A stretch of 64,000 nt of DNA from Aeromicrobium stalagmiti (GTDB lineage: Bacteria > Actinomycetota > Actinomycetes > Propionibacteriales > Nocardioidaceae): the NCBI RefSeq assembly GCF_013283745.1, contig NZ_JABSTZ010000001.1, positions 1,196,406 through 1,260,405 of the forward strand, in the 5' to 3' direction. Shown here in pieces: positions 1 to 7,922 of this stretch. The position numbers and the translations under genes were made by a program. The notes beneath the pieces are model-generated. The model saw only the letters and a list, made by a program, of their open reading frames with translations, was not told the origin of the DNA and searched no databases. The stretch's first letter is position 1. Each line of letters opens with the position of its first letter.

Positions 1-1386
1 ATGGCCAGCACGCTCGGGGAGGTCAGCCGGCGTCGGGGCGGGTTCGCCCACCCCAAGGCCCACCGGCTGGTCGCGGCCGTGGCGCCGCCCCTCGGCGTGC
101 TCGTCCTGCTGGGCCTCCTGCTGCCCGTCGGGCTCGGCTCGGTGTTCGGAGCGGCCTTCGCGCTGTTCGTGATCCTGTTCCTCACGGTGCTCGTGACCGT
201 GGGCATCGAGGGCACCGCGATCGGGATGTTCGTGCTGGGCTTCCTGCTCTCGCCGATGAACGACGTCCGGCCGGTCGAGGCCCTGACGTTCATCACGGCC
301 TCCGACGTGTTCCTCGTGCTCGGCGTGGTGCTCCTCGTCCCCTACCTGCTGACCCGCGGGTTCGAGGCCCAGCTCCCGTTCATGGTCGGGGCGGCGGGCG
401 TCGTGGCCTTCGGCCTGCTCTCGTCGGCCGCCAGCGCCGACCCGGCCACGAGCCTCAACGCGGTGCTGCGCCTGGTCGTCGGCGCCTTGGTCTTCCCCGT
501 CGCCTTCATGCTGTGGCGCCCGCGGCGTGAGGTCGTCATCGCGCTGGCCGCGGCCTACCTGTTCGGCAACTGCATCAGCGTGGGTCACGCGCTGGTGTTC
601 GGCGCCGCCTCCTACGAGGGGCGCTACCTCGGGCTCACCCGGCACCCCAACATCCTCGGTCTCTGCTCGATGCTGTCGCTCGCGGTGATCCCGTTCCTGT
701 GGCAGGAGCTGCCGCGGTGGAGCCGCTTCTACCTGCTGGTGGGGGCCGCGTTCGGTGCCTACGGCGTGTGGATCAGCGGCAGCCGCGCAGCGCTCCTCGT
801 CACGGTCGCCGTCCTGGCGGTCTACCTCGTCCTGTCACGCTCGATCGGCTTCGCGGTCATCCTGTTCGGCCTCAGCATCCTGCCGATCTACTTCGTGGGG
901 CGGACCCTGGCCTCAGGCGATGCGGGCAACAACATCCTCGGTCGCCTGCAGGGCAACGGCAGCGCCACGTTCTCCGACCTCCAGCGAGAACAGCTGATCC
1001 GCGAGGCGACCGACAAGTTCGTCACCCACCCGATCCTCGGCGTGGGCTTCGGCGACGTGCTCGAGGCGCACAACATCTACCTGCAGGTCGCGGCGGCCGG
1101 AGGCATCCTGGGCCTGCTGTTCTACCTGATCCTGCTGGGCGCGGTCGCCTGGCAGCCGTTCCGCCTCGGGACGCGATACCTGCCGCTGGCCCTGCCCGTG
1201 CTCGCCTACGCGATGATCGGCGCGATCACGCCATTGTTGTGGGATCGCTACATCTGGTGCCTGTTGGCCCTACCGTTCCTCGTGTCGTTGTCCGACCGAT
1301 CCGCGACCCCGACGACGCCGTCCGACCGATCCGCGACCCCGACGACGCCGTCCGACCGATCCGATCAGCTCCAGGAGACTTCATGA
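1..1386 (+). CDS. O-antigen ligase/polymerase-family membrane protein
   Basis: A 461-residue polytopic membrane protein with roughly ten or more hydrophobic segments. It resembles the Wzy/WaaL family, which joins or polymerises lipid-linked glycans on the outer face of the membrane. Family-like features are the RHPNILG stretch near residue 216, a GSRAALL motif near 259, and the HPILGVGFGD...AHNIYLQ stretch near 345-365 in the usual periplasmic-loop position. The last 30 residues are hydrophilic and carry a perfect SDRSATPTTP repeat. The ATG is the first base of the window, so an upstream start cannot be excluded. The stop overlaps the next start (ATGA), so it is probably co-translated with the FkbM methyltransferase. 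Family placement is good; the glycan substrate is unknown. Confidence 0.72.
   Translation: MASTLGEVSRRRGGFAHPKAHRLVAAVAPPLGVLVLLGLLLPVGLGSVFGAAFALFVILFLTVLVTVGIEGTAIGMFVLGFLLSPMNDVRPVEALTFITASDVFLVLGVVLLVPYLLTRGFEAQLPFMVGAAGVVAFGLLSSAASADPATSLNAVLRLVVGALVFPVAFMLWRPRREVVIALAAAYLFGNCISVGHALVFGAASYEGRYLGLTRHPNILGLCSMLSLAVIPFLWQELPRWSRFYLLVGAAFGAYGVWISGSRAALLVTVAVLAVYLVLSRSIGFAVILFGLSILPIYFVGRTLASGDAGNNILGRLQGNGSATFSDLQREQLIREATDKFVTHPILGVGFGDVLEAHNIYLQVAAAGGILGLLFYLILLGAVAWQPFRLGTRYLPLALPVLAYAMIGAITPLLWDRYIWCLLALPFLVSLSDRSATPTTPSDRSATPTTPSDRSDQLQETS
1291..1363 (+). repeat. 30-bp in-frame tandem repeat (2 full copies plus 13 bp)
   Basis: Two identical 30-bp units (1291-1320 and 1321-1350) are followed by 13 bp of a third. 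Each unit encodes exactly ten residues (SDRSATPTTP), so copy-number change would lengthen or shorten the hydrophilic tail of the membrane protein without shifting the frame. Confidence 0.95.
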
Positions 1387-2183
1387 ATGTGGTTCGTCGT
1401 GCCCGGTTCGCGCTGATGCGCACCCGCCAGACGGTGTCGATCTTCGACAACGGCTGGGACGTCCTGCGCCGCATCGCCACGCACGCCGACGAGCTCGTCT
1501 ACCAGGTCGACGGGCTGCGGATCACCGCCCCCAACGCGCCCGGAGCCCGGGTGCCGGTCTACGAGGTCTTCGCCGAGGACGAGTACGGCATCGAGTGGTT
1601 CGGCCAGGGGCTCGACGCCCCGGTCCTGGTCGACATCGGCGCCCACATCGGCTGCTTCTCGATCGCGTTCGCGACGACGTTCCCCGGCTCCCGCGTCTCC
1701 ACCTACGAGCCGACGCCGTCCACCGGCTCCTACCTGCAGCGCAACGTCGACGACAACGGCCTCGCCGATCGCATCGCCGTGCACCGCAAGGCCGTGGGCG
1801 CCACGACGGGTGCGCTCGTGATGGCCGACAACGGCGCCGGCAGCGGCCACAACGGCGTCCTGCACCTGGGTGAGCCCGGTGCCGTGACGATCGAGGTGCC
1901 CTGCGTCGGATTCACCGACGTCGTCGCCGAGGCCGGTGGCCACGTCGACATCCTCAAGATGGACGCCGAGGGGGCCGAGTACGACGTCGTCCTCAACTCG
2001 CCGGTCGAGATGTGGTCGTCGGTGCGCCGCGTCGTCATGGAGTACCACGCGATGCCGGGTCGCTCGTTCGACGAGCTGGAGTCCCACCTCGCCGCGGCAG
2101 GTCTGGCCCTGGTGCGGCGTGACCGCTACAACGAGGGCCTGGGTCTCGCGTGGTTCTCGCGCGACCCGATCACCCCGCGCTGA
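1383..2183 (+). CDS. FkbM-family SAM-dependent methyltransferase
   Basis: A 266-residue soluble class I methyltransferase. The SAM-binding motif I is VDIGAHIGCFSIAF near residues 84-97. An acidic YEPTPS follows at the end of strand 2, and LKMDAEGAEYDVV lies near 191-203; this KxDxEGxE signature is typical of FkbM proteins, which O-methylate sugars or polyketides. The ATG at 1383 overlaps the TGA of the upstream O-antigen-ligase-type gene, giving translational coupling and suggesting that the methyl acceptor is a surface glycan. A longer reading of the same frame starting inside the upstream gene is rejected because it would overlap almost half of that gene. Confidence 0.85.
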   Translation: MNVVRRARFALMRTRQTVSIFDNGWDVLRRIATHADELVYQVDGLRITAPNAPGARVPVYEVFAEDEYGIEWFGQGLDAPVLVDIGAHIGCFSIAFATTFPGSRVSTYEPTPSTGSYLQRNVDDNGLADRIAVHRKAVGATTGALVMADNGAGSGHNGVLHLGEPGAVTIEVPCVGFTDVVAEAGGHVDILKMDAEGAEYDVVLNSPVEMWSSVRRVVMEYHAMPGRSFDELESHLAAAGLALVRRDRYNEGLGLAWFSRDPITPR

Positions 2184-2185
2184 CC

Positions 2186-2866
2186 TCAGCGGAAGTCGAG
2201 CAGCATCGTGTCGGGCGGCGGGGTCTCCTGGCTGAGCCCGGCCTTGTCGACGCGCGCGCGGACGCAGAACGTCTCGTGCCGCAGCCGCAGGAAGCCGGTC
2301 TGACCGCCGTAGCTCATGAACAGGTCGCGGACCTGTGCCAGTGCGGCCTCACCCACCGAGGGGTGCTTGGTGGCCTGGGCGAAGCGGAGCAGGCCCGGCA
2401 GGTCGAGCTTCTCCCACGTGCCGAACTCGTGCGTCTCGGGCTCGTGGAACAGGCCGGACGCGCCGAAGGTGTCGACCGGGGCGGCGCCGCGGTCGAGGGA
2501 GCCGGTGATCTCGCGCAGCTTGCGCATCCACGGGATCGAGTCGTCGTGCCGCTGCGAGATCGCTGAGAGCAGCCCGTCGGGACGCAGCACGCGGGCGTAC
2601 TCGGCCAGTGCCGTCGGCGCCTCGCGCAGCTCGGGCGCGACGACGACGTCGAACGCGTCGCCGAGGAACGGCAGGCGCTCACCGGCGCTGCGGACGTACT
2701 GGATGTCGGGGTGGCGGCTCGACGTCACGTCGTCGCCGGCCACGACGACCTCGTGGCCCTGCTCGGCGAGCTGGTAGGCCAGCGCCCCGTCGCCGAGGTG
2801 GAGCACGCAGGACAGACGGTCCCCGACCAGCCACTTGGCCGTGCGATCTTCGGGGGAGTCGTTCAT
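2186..2866 (-). CDS. class I SAM-dependent methyltransferase
   Basis: A 226-residue protein with a Methyltransf_11-like layout. A weak motif I (VLHLGDGALAYQLAEQGHEVV, near residues 18-38) is followed by an ERLPFLGDAFDVVV segment and the ARVLRPDGLLSAISQR post-motif. Motif I has LGDGAL where most enzymes have a glycine-rich GxGxG loop, so activity is less certain. I chose the ATG at 2866 over the in-frame GTG at 2956 because a TAGCCT hexamer lies 7 nt upstream, consistent with a leaderless start, and because the longer form would run into the divergent gene at 2916. The substrate is unknown. It is convergent with the FkbM gene, with a 2-bp gap. Confidence 0.75.
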   Translation of the reverse strand: MNDSPEDRTAKWLVGDRLSCVLHLGDGALAYQLAEQGHEVVVAGDDVTSSRHPDIQYVRSAGERLPFLGDAFDVVVAPELREAPTALAEYARVLRPDGLLSAISQRHDDSIPWMRKLREITGSLDRGAAPVDTFGASGLFHEPETHEFGTWEKLDLPGLLRFAQATKHPSVGEAALAQVRDLFMSYGGQTGFLRLRHETFCVRARVDKAGLSQETPPPDTMLLDFR

Positions 2867-2873
2867 TGTGTGA

Positions 2874-2879
2874 AGGCTA
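2874..2879 (-). promoter_or_regulatory. -10 hexamer, leaderless start of methyltransferase
   Basis: TAGCCT on the minus strand ends 7 nt before the ATG at 2866. There is no Shine-Dalgarno sequence in between and no clear -35. Confidence 0.5.
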
Positions 2880-2903
2880 CCGGGCGGCGCGAGGGGCGGC
2901 GGG

Positions 2904-2909
2904 TACGCT
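2904..2909 (+). promoter_or_regulatory. -10 hexamer, leaderless start of Fic-like gene
   Basis: TACGCT ends 6 nt before the GTG at 2916. With the opposing TAGCCT at 2874-2879 it forms a compact divergent promoter pair. Confidence 0.5.
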
Positions 2910-2915
2910 TCGGGC

Positions 2916-3632
2916 GTGTCCGATCCGTTCATCTCGGCTGCCGCGCTCGAAGGCATCCCGTCGACCTATGCCGGCACCCGCGACGGTCTCGACGGCATCC
3001 TGCGTGACCGGGGCCTGCGACGCAGCACCCCCGACGACACCGCACGGTCGTTGCTCCTCGGCGCCGTCGCCACGGCGTCGCTCGAGGGCAGCGTCTTCGA
3101 GATCGACGAGCTGGCCTCCGGTGGCGGCGATGCCCTCGCCCGCGGCGCGGTCCGGCTGTCGACCGAGCTGCTCGGCCTGCTCCCGGTCTGGAACCGCGCA
3201 CCGGTGCAGGCCCTGGCTCGCATCCACGCCCTGGCGGCCGCCGGCTCGGTCGACGACGCCGACCTCGGCCGGCCGGTCAATCCCGACGGCGTCGCGCGGC
3301 TGACGGAGCTGGCCTGGATGCTCGGCCGGCCGACCGAGGCCCCCGGGCTGGTCGTCGCCGCCCTGGTCCACGCCGAGATCAGCGCGGCAGGGGCCTTCGC
3401 GACGCACAACGGCATCATCGGGCGCGCGGCCGAGCGTCTCGTGCTGGTCGCCAAGGGCGTCGACCCCGCCTCGGTGATCGTGCCGGAGGCGGGACACGCC
3501 GCCGAGCCCGACGGCTACCGCGCCGCGCTGGAGGCGTACGGCAGCGGCAAGCCGACCGGTGTGCACCAGTGGCTGATGTACGCCTCGCAGGCGTTCACGC
3601 GGGCGGCCGAGGCCTCCCCGCTCGCTCGCTGA
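2916..3632 (+). CDS. degenerate Fic/DOC-fold protein, catalytic motif lost
   Basis: A 238-residue, largely helical protein. It can be aligned by eye to the Fic fold: T53-x3-E57-G58 resembles the Fic inhibitory motif (S/T)xxxE(G/N), an ARIHALAAAG helix follows at 101-110, and AALVHAEISAAGAFATHNGIIGR (148-170) lies where Fic enzymes carry HPFxxGNGRxxR. In that alignment F161, N165, G166, G169 and R170 are kept, but the catalytic His is Gly159 and the first motif Arg is Ile167. AMP transfer is therefore unlikely. Its position beside the HAD gene and Tad locus recalls the conserved hypothetical next to Rv3661 in Mycobacterium tuberculosis; I have not verified homology. It starts with GTG and is probably leaderless. 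Confidence 0.6.
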   Translation: MSDPFISAAALEGIPSTYAGTRDGLDGILRDRGLRRSTPDDTARSLLLGAVATASLEGSVFEIDELASGGGDALARGAVRLSTELLGLLPVWNRAPVQALARIHALAAAGSVDDADLGRPVNPDGVARLTELAWMLGRPTEAPGLVVAALVHAEISAAGAFATHNGIIGRAAERLVLVAKGVDPASVIVPEAGHAAEPDGYRAALEAYGSGKPTGVHQWLMYASQAFTRAAEASPLAR

Positions 3633-3657
3633 GGCGGGCACCGACCCCAGACAGAGC

Positions 3658-3690
3658 GGCGGCGCCGACCCCGGGGGGATCGACGCCGCC
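3658..3690 (+). terminator. hairpin downstream of Fic-like gene
   Basis: The outer arms GGCGGCG (3658-3664) and CGCCGCC (3684-3690) pair perfectly, and an inner GACCCC/GGGG-A-TC segment extends the fold. It lies 26 bp after the stop codon and has no U-tract, as is common in actinobacteria. Confidence 0.55.
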
Positions 3691-3955
3691 AGGCCAGCAA
3701 ACTCTCGGCTACCAGGCGTGCTGGATCTGAGTCGTCGTGGCTCCAGTGAATCCCTGAGTGGTCTGGAGTCCGGTGAGCGACTGTCCCATTGAGACGGGTG
3801 ATCGCCGCGTGGGTACCGAGGTGCTGTGCCGATCTGGAGTTGTCATGTGGTCCTGCATCCTGTGTACGCCTGTTGACCTCGATCCGACAGCCCTACTCGT
3901 GCGTAATGTTGTGCGCCTCGTTTCACAAGCGCCGGGCAGAACGCCGGCGGCCGGA

Positions 3956-3961
3956 TAGGCT
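3956..3961 (+). promoter_or_regulatory. -10 hexamer, leaderless start of SGNH lipoprotein
   Basis: TAGGCT ends 7 nt before the GTG at 3969. It supports this start over an ATG 180 bp upstream. Confidence 0.5.
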
Positions 3962-3968
3962 TTCCGGC

Positions 3969-4823
3969 GTGGTTCGTCGCCGGCTCGTCGTGATTCTCCT
4001 GCTCGTCGTGGGGCTCGTCGCCGCGTGCGGCAGCGACAGCGATCCCGGACCGTCCGGCCTGACCTACGTCGCCCTCGGAGACTCCTACGCGTCCGGTCCG
4101 GGCCTCGGCTCGATGGACCAGGAGACGCCGGGCTGCCTGCGGTCGGCCCGCAACTATCCGCACCTCGTGGCCGACGAGCTGACGTCCTACACGCTGGTCG
4201 ACGTGAGCTGCGGCGGCGAGACGAGCGGCCAGATCCGCAACGGTCGCACCCTCGGCGACGGGACGGTCGTCGAGCCCCAGCTCGACGCGGTCACCGACGA
4301 CACCGGCCTCGTCACGCTCGGCATCGGGGCCAACGACGCCAGCGCCTACCTCGGGCTGTTCAGCTACTGCCTCCTGCCGGCGACGGCCAACGACGCGAGC
4401 TGCGAGCAGTACCTCGCGACCTATGCGGCGCCCACCTTCACCGCGACCCGCGATCGCATCGTCGCGCTGGTCGAGGAGATCCGCGAGCGGGCGCCGCGTG
4501 CCACGATCGTGCTGGTCGGCTACCTGCGGCTGGTGCCGGACTCCGGCAGCTGTGCCGTCATGCCCCTGTCGGACGTGCGGCGGGCCGCTGCGCTGAAGAT
4601 CGAGTCGCTGATGAGGACCGCCCAGAAGGACGCTGCGAAGACGGCGGGGATCGACTTCGTCGACGCCCGCTCTCTCTCGGCCGGCCACGACGCGTGCGCA
4701 GGGAGCGAGGCCTGGGTCAACGGCGTCGACAACGTCCCGGGTGACGGCACGCTGCTGCACCCCAAGGCCGAGGGCATGCGGCGGGTCGCCGACGAGGTCC
4801 TGGCGACGGTGGAGAAGGACTGA
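3969..4823 (+). CDS. SGNH/GDSL-family hydrolase, lipoprotein
   Basis: A 284-residue exported esterase or lipase-like protein. The N-terminus is VVRRR followed by a hydrophobic stretch and a lipobox ending LVAAC near residue 19, so it should be lipid-anchored outside the membrane. SGNH blocks are visible: GDSYASG (nucleophile Ser, near 38-44), a CGG block, GIGANDAS (Asn block), and LLHPKAEGM near the C-terminus, which supplies the catalytic His. GTG 3969 is chosen because it places the basic residues and hydrophobic core correctly and has a -10 seven nt upstream; a start at 3789 would add 60 unrelated residues. The substrate is unknown. It sits between the Fic-like gene and the HAD phosphatase, interrupting the usual Tad neighbourhood. 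Confidence 0.8.
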   Translation: MVRRRLVVILLLVVGLVAACGSDSDPGPSGLTYVALGDSYASGPGLGSMDQETPGCLRSARNYPHLVADELTSYTLVDVSCGGETSGQIRNGRTLGDGTVVEPQLDAVTDDTGLVTLGIGANDASAYLGLFSYCLLPATANDASCEQYLATYAAPTFTATRDRIVALVEEIRERAPRATIVLVGYLRLVPDSGSCAVMPLSDVRRAAALKIESLMRTAQKDAAKTAGIDFVDARSLSAGHDACAGSEAWVNGVDNVPGDGTLLHPKAEGMRRVADEVLATVEKD

Positions 4824-4833
4824 GGGTCCGACC

Positions 4834-5637
4834 TCAGGCGGTGAAGCGGCCCTTGCGACGGGTGACGAGCGTGAGGGCGACCGCGCCGACCGCACTGGCG
4901 ACGACCGTGACCGCCGCAGCCTTGCCGACGCGGGTGTCGAGGCCGAGGCGGCGACGCAGGGCCACGGGCCGGGCGAACACGAGGATCGGCCAGTCGTTGT
5001 CCTCGGCGATCTTGCGCAGCGCCTTGTCGGGGTTGACGGCGAACGGGTGACCCACCGCCTCGAGCATCGGGGCGTCGGTCTCGGAGTCGGAGTACGCGTA
5101 CGACCCGGCCAGGTCGTAGCCCCGCTCCTCGGCGAGGGCGCGCATGGCGGTGGCCTTGTGGGGGCCGTAGGCGTAGAACTCGACGTCGCCGGTGTAGCGG
5201 CCGTTCTCGGCCACCAGCGTGGTCGCGATGACGTGGTCGACGCCGAGCATCGCGCCGATCGGCTCGACGACCTCGACGCCGGACGCGGAGACGATGATGA
5301 CGTCGCGGCCGGCGGCCTGGTGCTGCTCGATGAGCGTGACGGCCTCCTCGAACACGAGCGGGTCGATGATCGAGTGCAGCGTCTCGGCGACGGCCTGCCG
5401 GACGACCTCGACGTCCCACCCGGTGACCATCTGCGTGAGGTAGGCGCGCATCTTCTCGAGCTGGTCGTGGTCGGCGCCGCTGATCGAGAACATGAAGTTC
5501 GCGTAGGCGCTGCGCAGCACGGCCCGCCGGGTCAGCAGTCCGCCCTCGTAGAACGGCTTGCCGAAAGCGAGCGTGCTCGACTTGGCGATGATGGTCTTGT
5601 CGAGGTCGAAGAATGCCGCAGTCCGCGTCGGGCTCAC
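4834..5637 (-). CDS. HAD-IB family phosphatase (SerB-like), membrane-tailed
   Basis: A 267-residue HAD hydrolase. Motif I is FFDLDKT (near residues 9-15), motif II is VSASG, the motif III lysine lies in YGPHK, and motif IV is YSDSETDAPML. This subfamily hydrolyses phosphoesters such as phosphoserine. The C-terminus has a hydrophobic AVTVVASAVGAVALTLV segment followed by RRKGR, so it is probably held at the inner membrane. The GTG at 5637 is supported by TATCCT six nt upstream; the frame stays open for about 1 kb further but overlaps the divergent TadZ-like gene. The same gene (Rv3661 in M. tuberculosis) borders Tad loci across actinobacteria. Confidence 0.85.
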   Translation of the reverse strand: MSPTRTAAFFDLDKTIIAKSSTLAFGKPFYEGGLLTRRAVLRSAYANFMFSISGADHDQLEKMRAYLTQMVTGWDVEVVRQAVAETLHSIIDPLVFEEAVTLIEQHQAAGRDVIIVSASGVEVVEPIGAMLGVDHVIATTLVAENGRYTGDVEFYAYGPHKATAMRALAEERGYDLAGSYAYSDSETDAPMLEAVGHPFAVNPDKALRKIAEDNDWPILVFARPVALRRRLGLDTRVGKAAAVTVVASAVGAVALTLVTRRKGRFTA

Positions 5638-5643
5638 CCCATC

Positions 5644-5649
5644 AGGATA
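5644..5649 (-). promoter_or_regulatory. -10 hexamer, leaderless start of HAD gene
   Basis: TATCCT on the minus strand ends 6 nt before the GTG at 5637. Confidence 0.5.
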
Positions 5650-5742
5650 GGGGCGTCCACATGACGCCGGGGCAGGCTCGGCCGTCCACAGGTCGAGGTT
5701 CGCCCCTTTCGTCGCGCGTTCGGGGTCGCCATCGTCGGTGGC

Positions 5743-6783
5743 ATGACCGATGTGCCGGCCCCGTTGATCGCGACCACCGACGAGCACCTGATCGACCTCG
5801 CGCAGCGGTGGTGCGCCGCGCTGGGGGCGAGCCCTGAGGTCGCCCGCGACGTCACCGCGGCCCGGCGGTCGTGGCGTCGAGCCGCCGCCGTCGTGGTGGG
5901 CGACGACCTGGTCGGCGCCCTGGCGGGGGCCGGCGTGTCGCGGCGTGACCACGTCGTGGTCGTCGCCCGGACGCCCGAGGCCTGCTGGCCCGCCGCGGTC
6001 GGGCTCGGAGCGACGGTCGTGTGCGAGCCCGTCGAGGAGGACCGGGTGCTGGGCGCGCTCGCGGCGGCGCTCGACGGGCGCGACGAGGCCTGTGTGGTCA
6101 GCGTGGTCGGCGGCTCCGGGGGCGCGGGCGCATCGACGCTCGCTGCGGCGCTGGCCGTCGTCGCCGGGCAGCGAGGGTTCAGGGCCCTGGCCTTCGACGC
6201 CGATCCGCTCGGTGGCGGCCTCGAGCTCGTGCTCGGGGCCGAACGCGCCGAGGGCCTGCGGTGGCACGACTTCGCGGTGACCCGTGGCCGCATCGACGCA
6301 GGCTCCCTCGCCGACGTGCTGCCGGAGCACCGCGGCGTCGCGAGCCTGTCGTGGACGCGCGACGAGCGGGGACCGCTTCCGGAGTCGCTGCCGGCCGTGG
6401 TCACGGCCGCGGTGCGCGGCTTCGACCTCGTCGCGGTCGACGTGCCGCGCCAGCTCGACCCGGCGGGAGTCGACCTCGTCGGGCGCTCGGTCCTCACGCT
6501 CCTGGTAGTGCCCGAGGAGATCGGTGCCGTGGTCGCGGCCCGCACGGTCGCCGGGAGGCTGGCCGACAGTGCGCCGTCGACCGGCCTGGTGACGGTCGCG
6601 CGGCCCGGCGGCATCGGCCCGGGTGCGGTGTCCGAGGCGCTCGGGCTCCCGGTGCTGGTCCGTCTGCGGCACGACCGCCGCGTCCGGGGCGCGGTCGACC
6701 GGGGTCATGGGCCGGCACGGTCGCGGGCCGTCCGTCGCGCGGCGTCGGCCGTCCTCGACGCGGTGGGGCTGGAGCGTCCGTGA
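5743..6783 (+). CDS. TadZ/CpaE-like septum-site-determining (Ssd) protein
   Basis: 346 residues. The first 110 residues look like a receiver-type or localisation domain, and the rest is a MinD/ParA-like domain. This matches the actinobacterial CpaE homologue found in the helicase/secretion neighbourhood (Rv3660c-like). TadZ proteins position the pilus machine at the cell pole. The Walker A region is VVGGSGGAGAST at 121-132: glycines are kept, but both signature lysines are missing (GAST instead of GKST). ATP hydrolysis is therefore doubtful. LAFDADPLGG provides a Walker A'-like strand. It is the first gene of an operon in which nearly every junction overlaps; its stop overlaps the GTG of cpaF. 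Confidence 0.85.
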   Translation: MTDVPAPLIATTDEHLIDLAQRWCAALGASPEVARDVTAARRSWRRAAAVVVGDDLVGALAGAGVSRRDHVVVVARTPEACWPAAVGLGATVVCEPVEEDRVLGALAAALDGRDEACVVSVVGGSGGAGASTLAAALAVVAGQRGFRALAFDADPLGGGLELVLGAERAEGLRWHDFAVTRGRIDAGSLADVLPEHRGVASLSWTRDERGPLPESLPAVVTAAVRGFDLVAVDVPRQLDPAGVDLVGRSVLTLLVVPEEIGAVVAARTVAGRLADSAPSTGLVTVARPGGIGPGAVSEALGLPVLVRLRHDRRVRGAVDRGHGPARSRAVRRAASAVLDAVGLERP

Positions 6784-7922
6784 CCGACCTGCCGATCCTC
6801 GAGCGCGTCCGCCGGCGCCTGGCTGCCGACGGCGCCGATCCGACGCCGCACAGCGTCGCCGAGGCGCTGCGCGCGGAGCACCAGATGGCCGGCAGCGACA
6901 CGGTGCTCGCGCTCGTCGACCGCCTGCGCAGCGAGACCCGCGGCGCAGGTCCCCTCGATCCGCTGCTCGCCCTGCCCGGGGTGACCGACGTGCTGGTCAA
7001 CGGGCCGTCCGCGATCTACGTCGACCGGGGTCACGGGCTCGAGAAGACGCAGGTGCAGCTCGACGACGAGGCCGCCGTGCGCCGCCTCGCCCAACGGCTC
7101 GCAGCCCAGGCGGGCCGGCGCCTCGACGACGCGAGCCCGTGGGTCGACGCCCGGCTCTCCGACGGCACGCGCCTGCATGCGGTCCTCGCGCCGCTGGCCC
7201 GACCGGGCACGGCGCTGTCGCTGCGGGTGCCGGCGCGGCGGACGTTCAGCCTTGACGAGCTGCACGCGGCCGGCTCGGTGTGCGACGAGGCACTGGTCTG
7301 CCTGCGGCGGATCGTCGCGTCCCGGGCGGCGTTCGTCATCTCCGGCGGCACGGGCTCCGGCAAGACCACGCTGCTCGCCGCGCTGCTCGCCGAGGTTGAC
7401 CACCGCGAGCGCATCGTCATCGTCGAGGACTCGACGGAGCTGCGACCCGCCCACCCCCACGTCGTGGGTCTCGAGGCACGTCCCGCCAACGTCGAGGGGG
7501 CCGGGCTCGTCACGGTGCGTGACCTCGTGCGCCAAGCCCTCCGCATGCGTCCTGACCGGTTGGTCGTCGGGGAGGTGCGCGGCGCCGAGGTCGTCGATCT
7601 CCTCGCTGCGCTCAACACCGGGCACGAGGGAGGGTGCGGCACGCTGCATGCCAACGCGCCGGCCGACGTCCCGGCACGGTTCGAGGCCCTGGGCGTCGCG
7701 GCCGGCATGCCGCGGGTGGCGGTGCACAGCCAGTTGGCCGCGAGCATCGACCTGGTGGTGCACCTCGGCCGCGGTGGCGACGGGCGACGGCTGGTCGAGC
7801 AGGTGGCGGTCATGGACCGGACTGCCGACGGCGTGGTCGTCTGCCGGCCGGCGTGGACGTTCGGCCCCCGTGGTCCGCTGGCGGGCCCGGGGCTCGATCG
7901 CCTGCTGGAGGTCACGGGATGA
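6780..7922 (+). CDS. CpaF/TadA-type secretion ATPase
   Basis: A 380-residue type II/IV secretion ATPase that powers assembly of the Tad pilus at the cytoplasmic face. Walker A is SGGTGSGKTTL near residues 187-197. An IVIVEDSTELRP Asp/Glu box, the Walker B-type LVVGEVRGAEV and the His-box GCGTLHANAP are all intact, so it should be active. It is about 40-60 residues shorter at the N-terminus than typical CpaF. The GTG at 6780 overlaps the TGA of the TadZ-like gene (GTGA). It belongs to the actinobacterial helicase/secretion-neighbourhood ATPase group. Confidence 0.92.
   Translation: MTDLPILERVRRRLAADGADPTPHSVAEALRAEHQMAGSDTVLALVDRLRSETRGAGPLDPLLALPGVTDVLVNGPSAIYVDRGHGLEKTQVQLDDEAAVRRLAQRLAAQAGRRLDDASPWVDARLSDGTRLHAVLAPLARPGTALSLRVPARRTFSLDELHAAGSVCDEALVCLRRIVASRAAFVISGGTGSGKTTLLAALLAEVDHRERIVIVEDSTELRPAHPHVVGLEARPANVEGAGLVTVRDLVRQALRMRPDRLVVGEVRGAEVVDLLAALNTGHEGGCGTLHANAPADVPARFEALGVAAGMPRVAVHSQLAASIDLVVHLGRGGDGRRLVEQVAVMDRTADGVVVCRPAWTFGPRGPLAGPGLDRLLEVTG

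Larger units (their letters stand above)
3633..3968. other. 336-bp interval without a convincing gene
   Basis: It holds a hairpin at 3658-3690 and the -10 of the SGNH lipoprotein gene at its right end. Otherwise there are only short open frames, including a 26-codon minus-strand frame (3709-3789) with no ribosome-binding site. The middle, 3720-3930, is less G+C-rich than its flanks and has no feature I can name. Confidence 0.6.

Noticed and set aside
3709-3789. 26-codon minus-strand frame in the gap before the SGNH gene
   Set aside because: It has no ribosome-binding site or -10, and the peptide has no precursor-like features or nearby maturation genes.
3633-3968. Possible 6C RNA, known near actinobacterial pilus/partition genes
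   Set aside because: Only one run of six C is present (minus strand, near 3672-3679). The required second C-rich stem-loop is missing. A covariance-model search (Rfam 6C) would settle it.
5638-6708. N-terminal extension of the HAD phosphatase (open frame continues ~1 kb)
   Set aside because: It lies opposite the TadZ-like gene. The HAD fold begins right after GTG 5637, which has its own -10.
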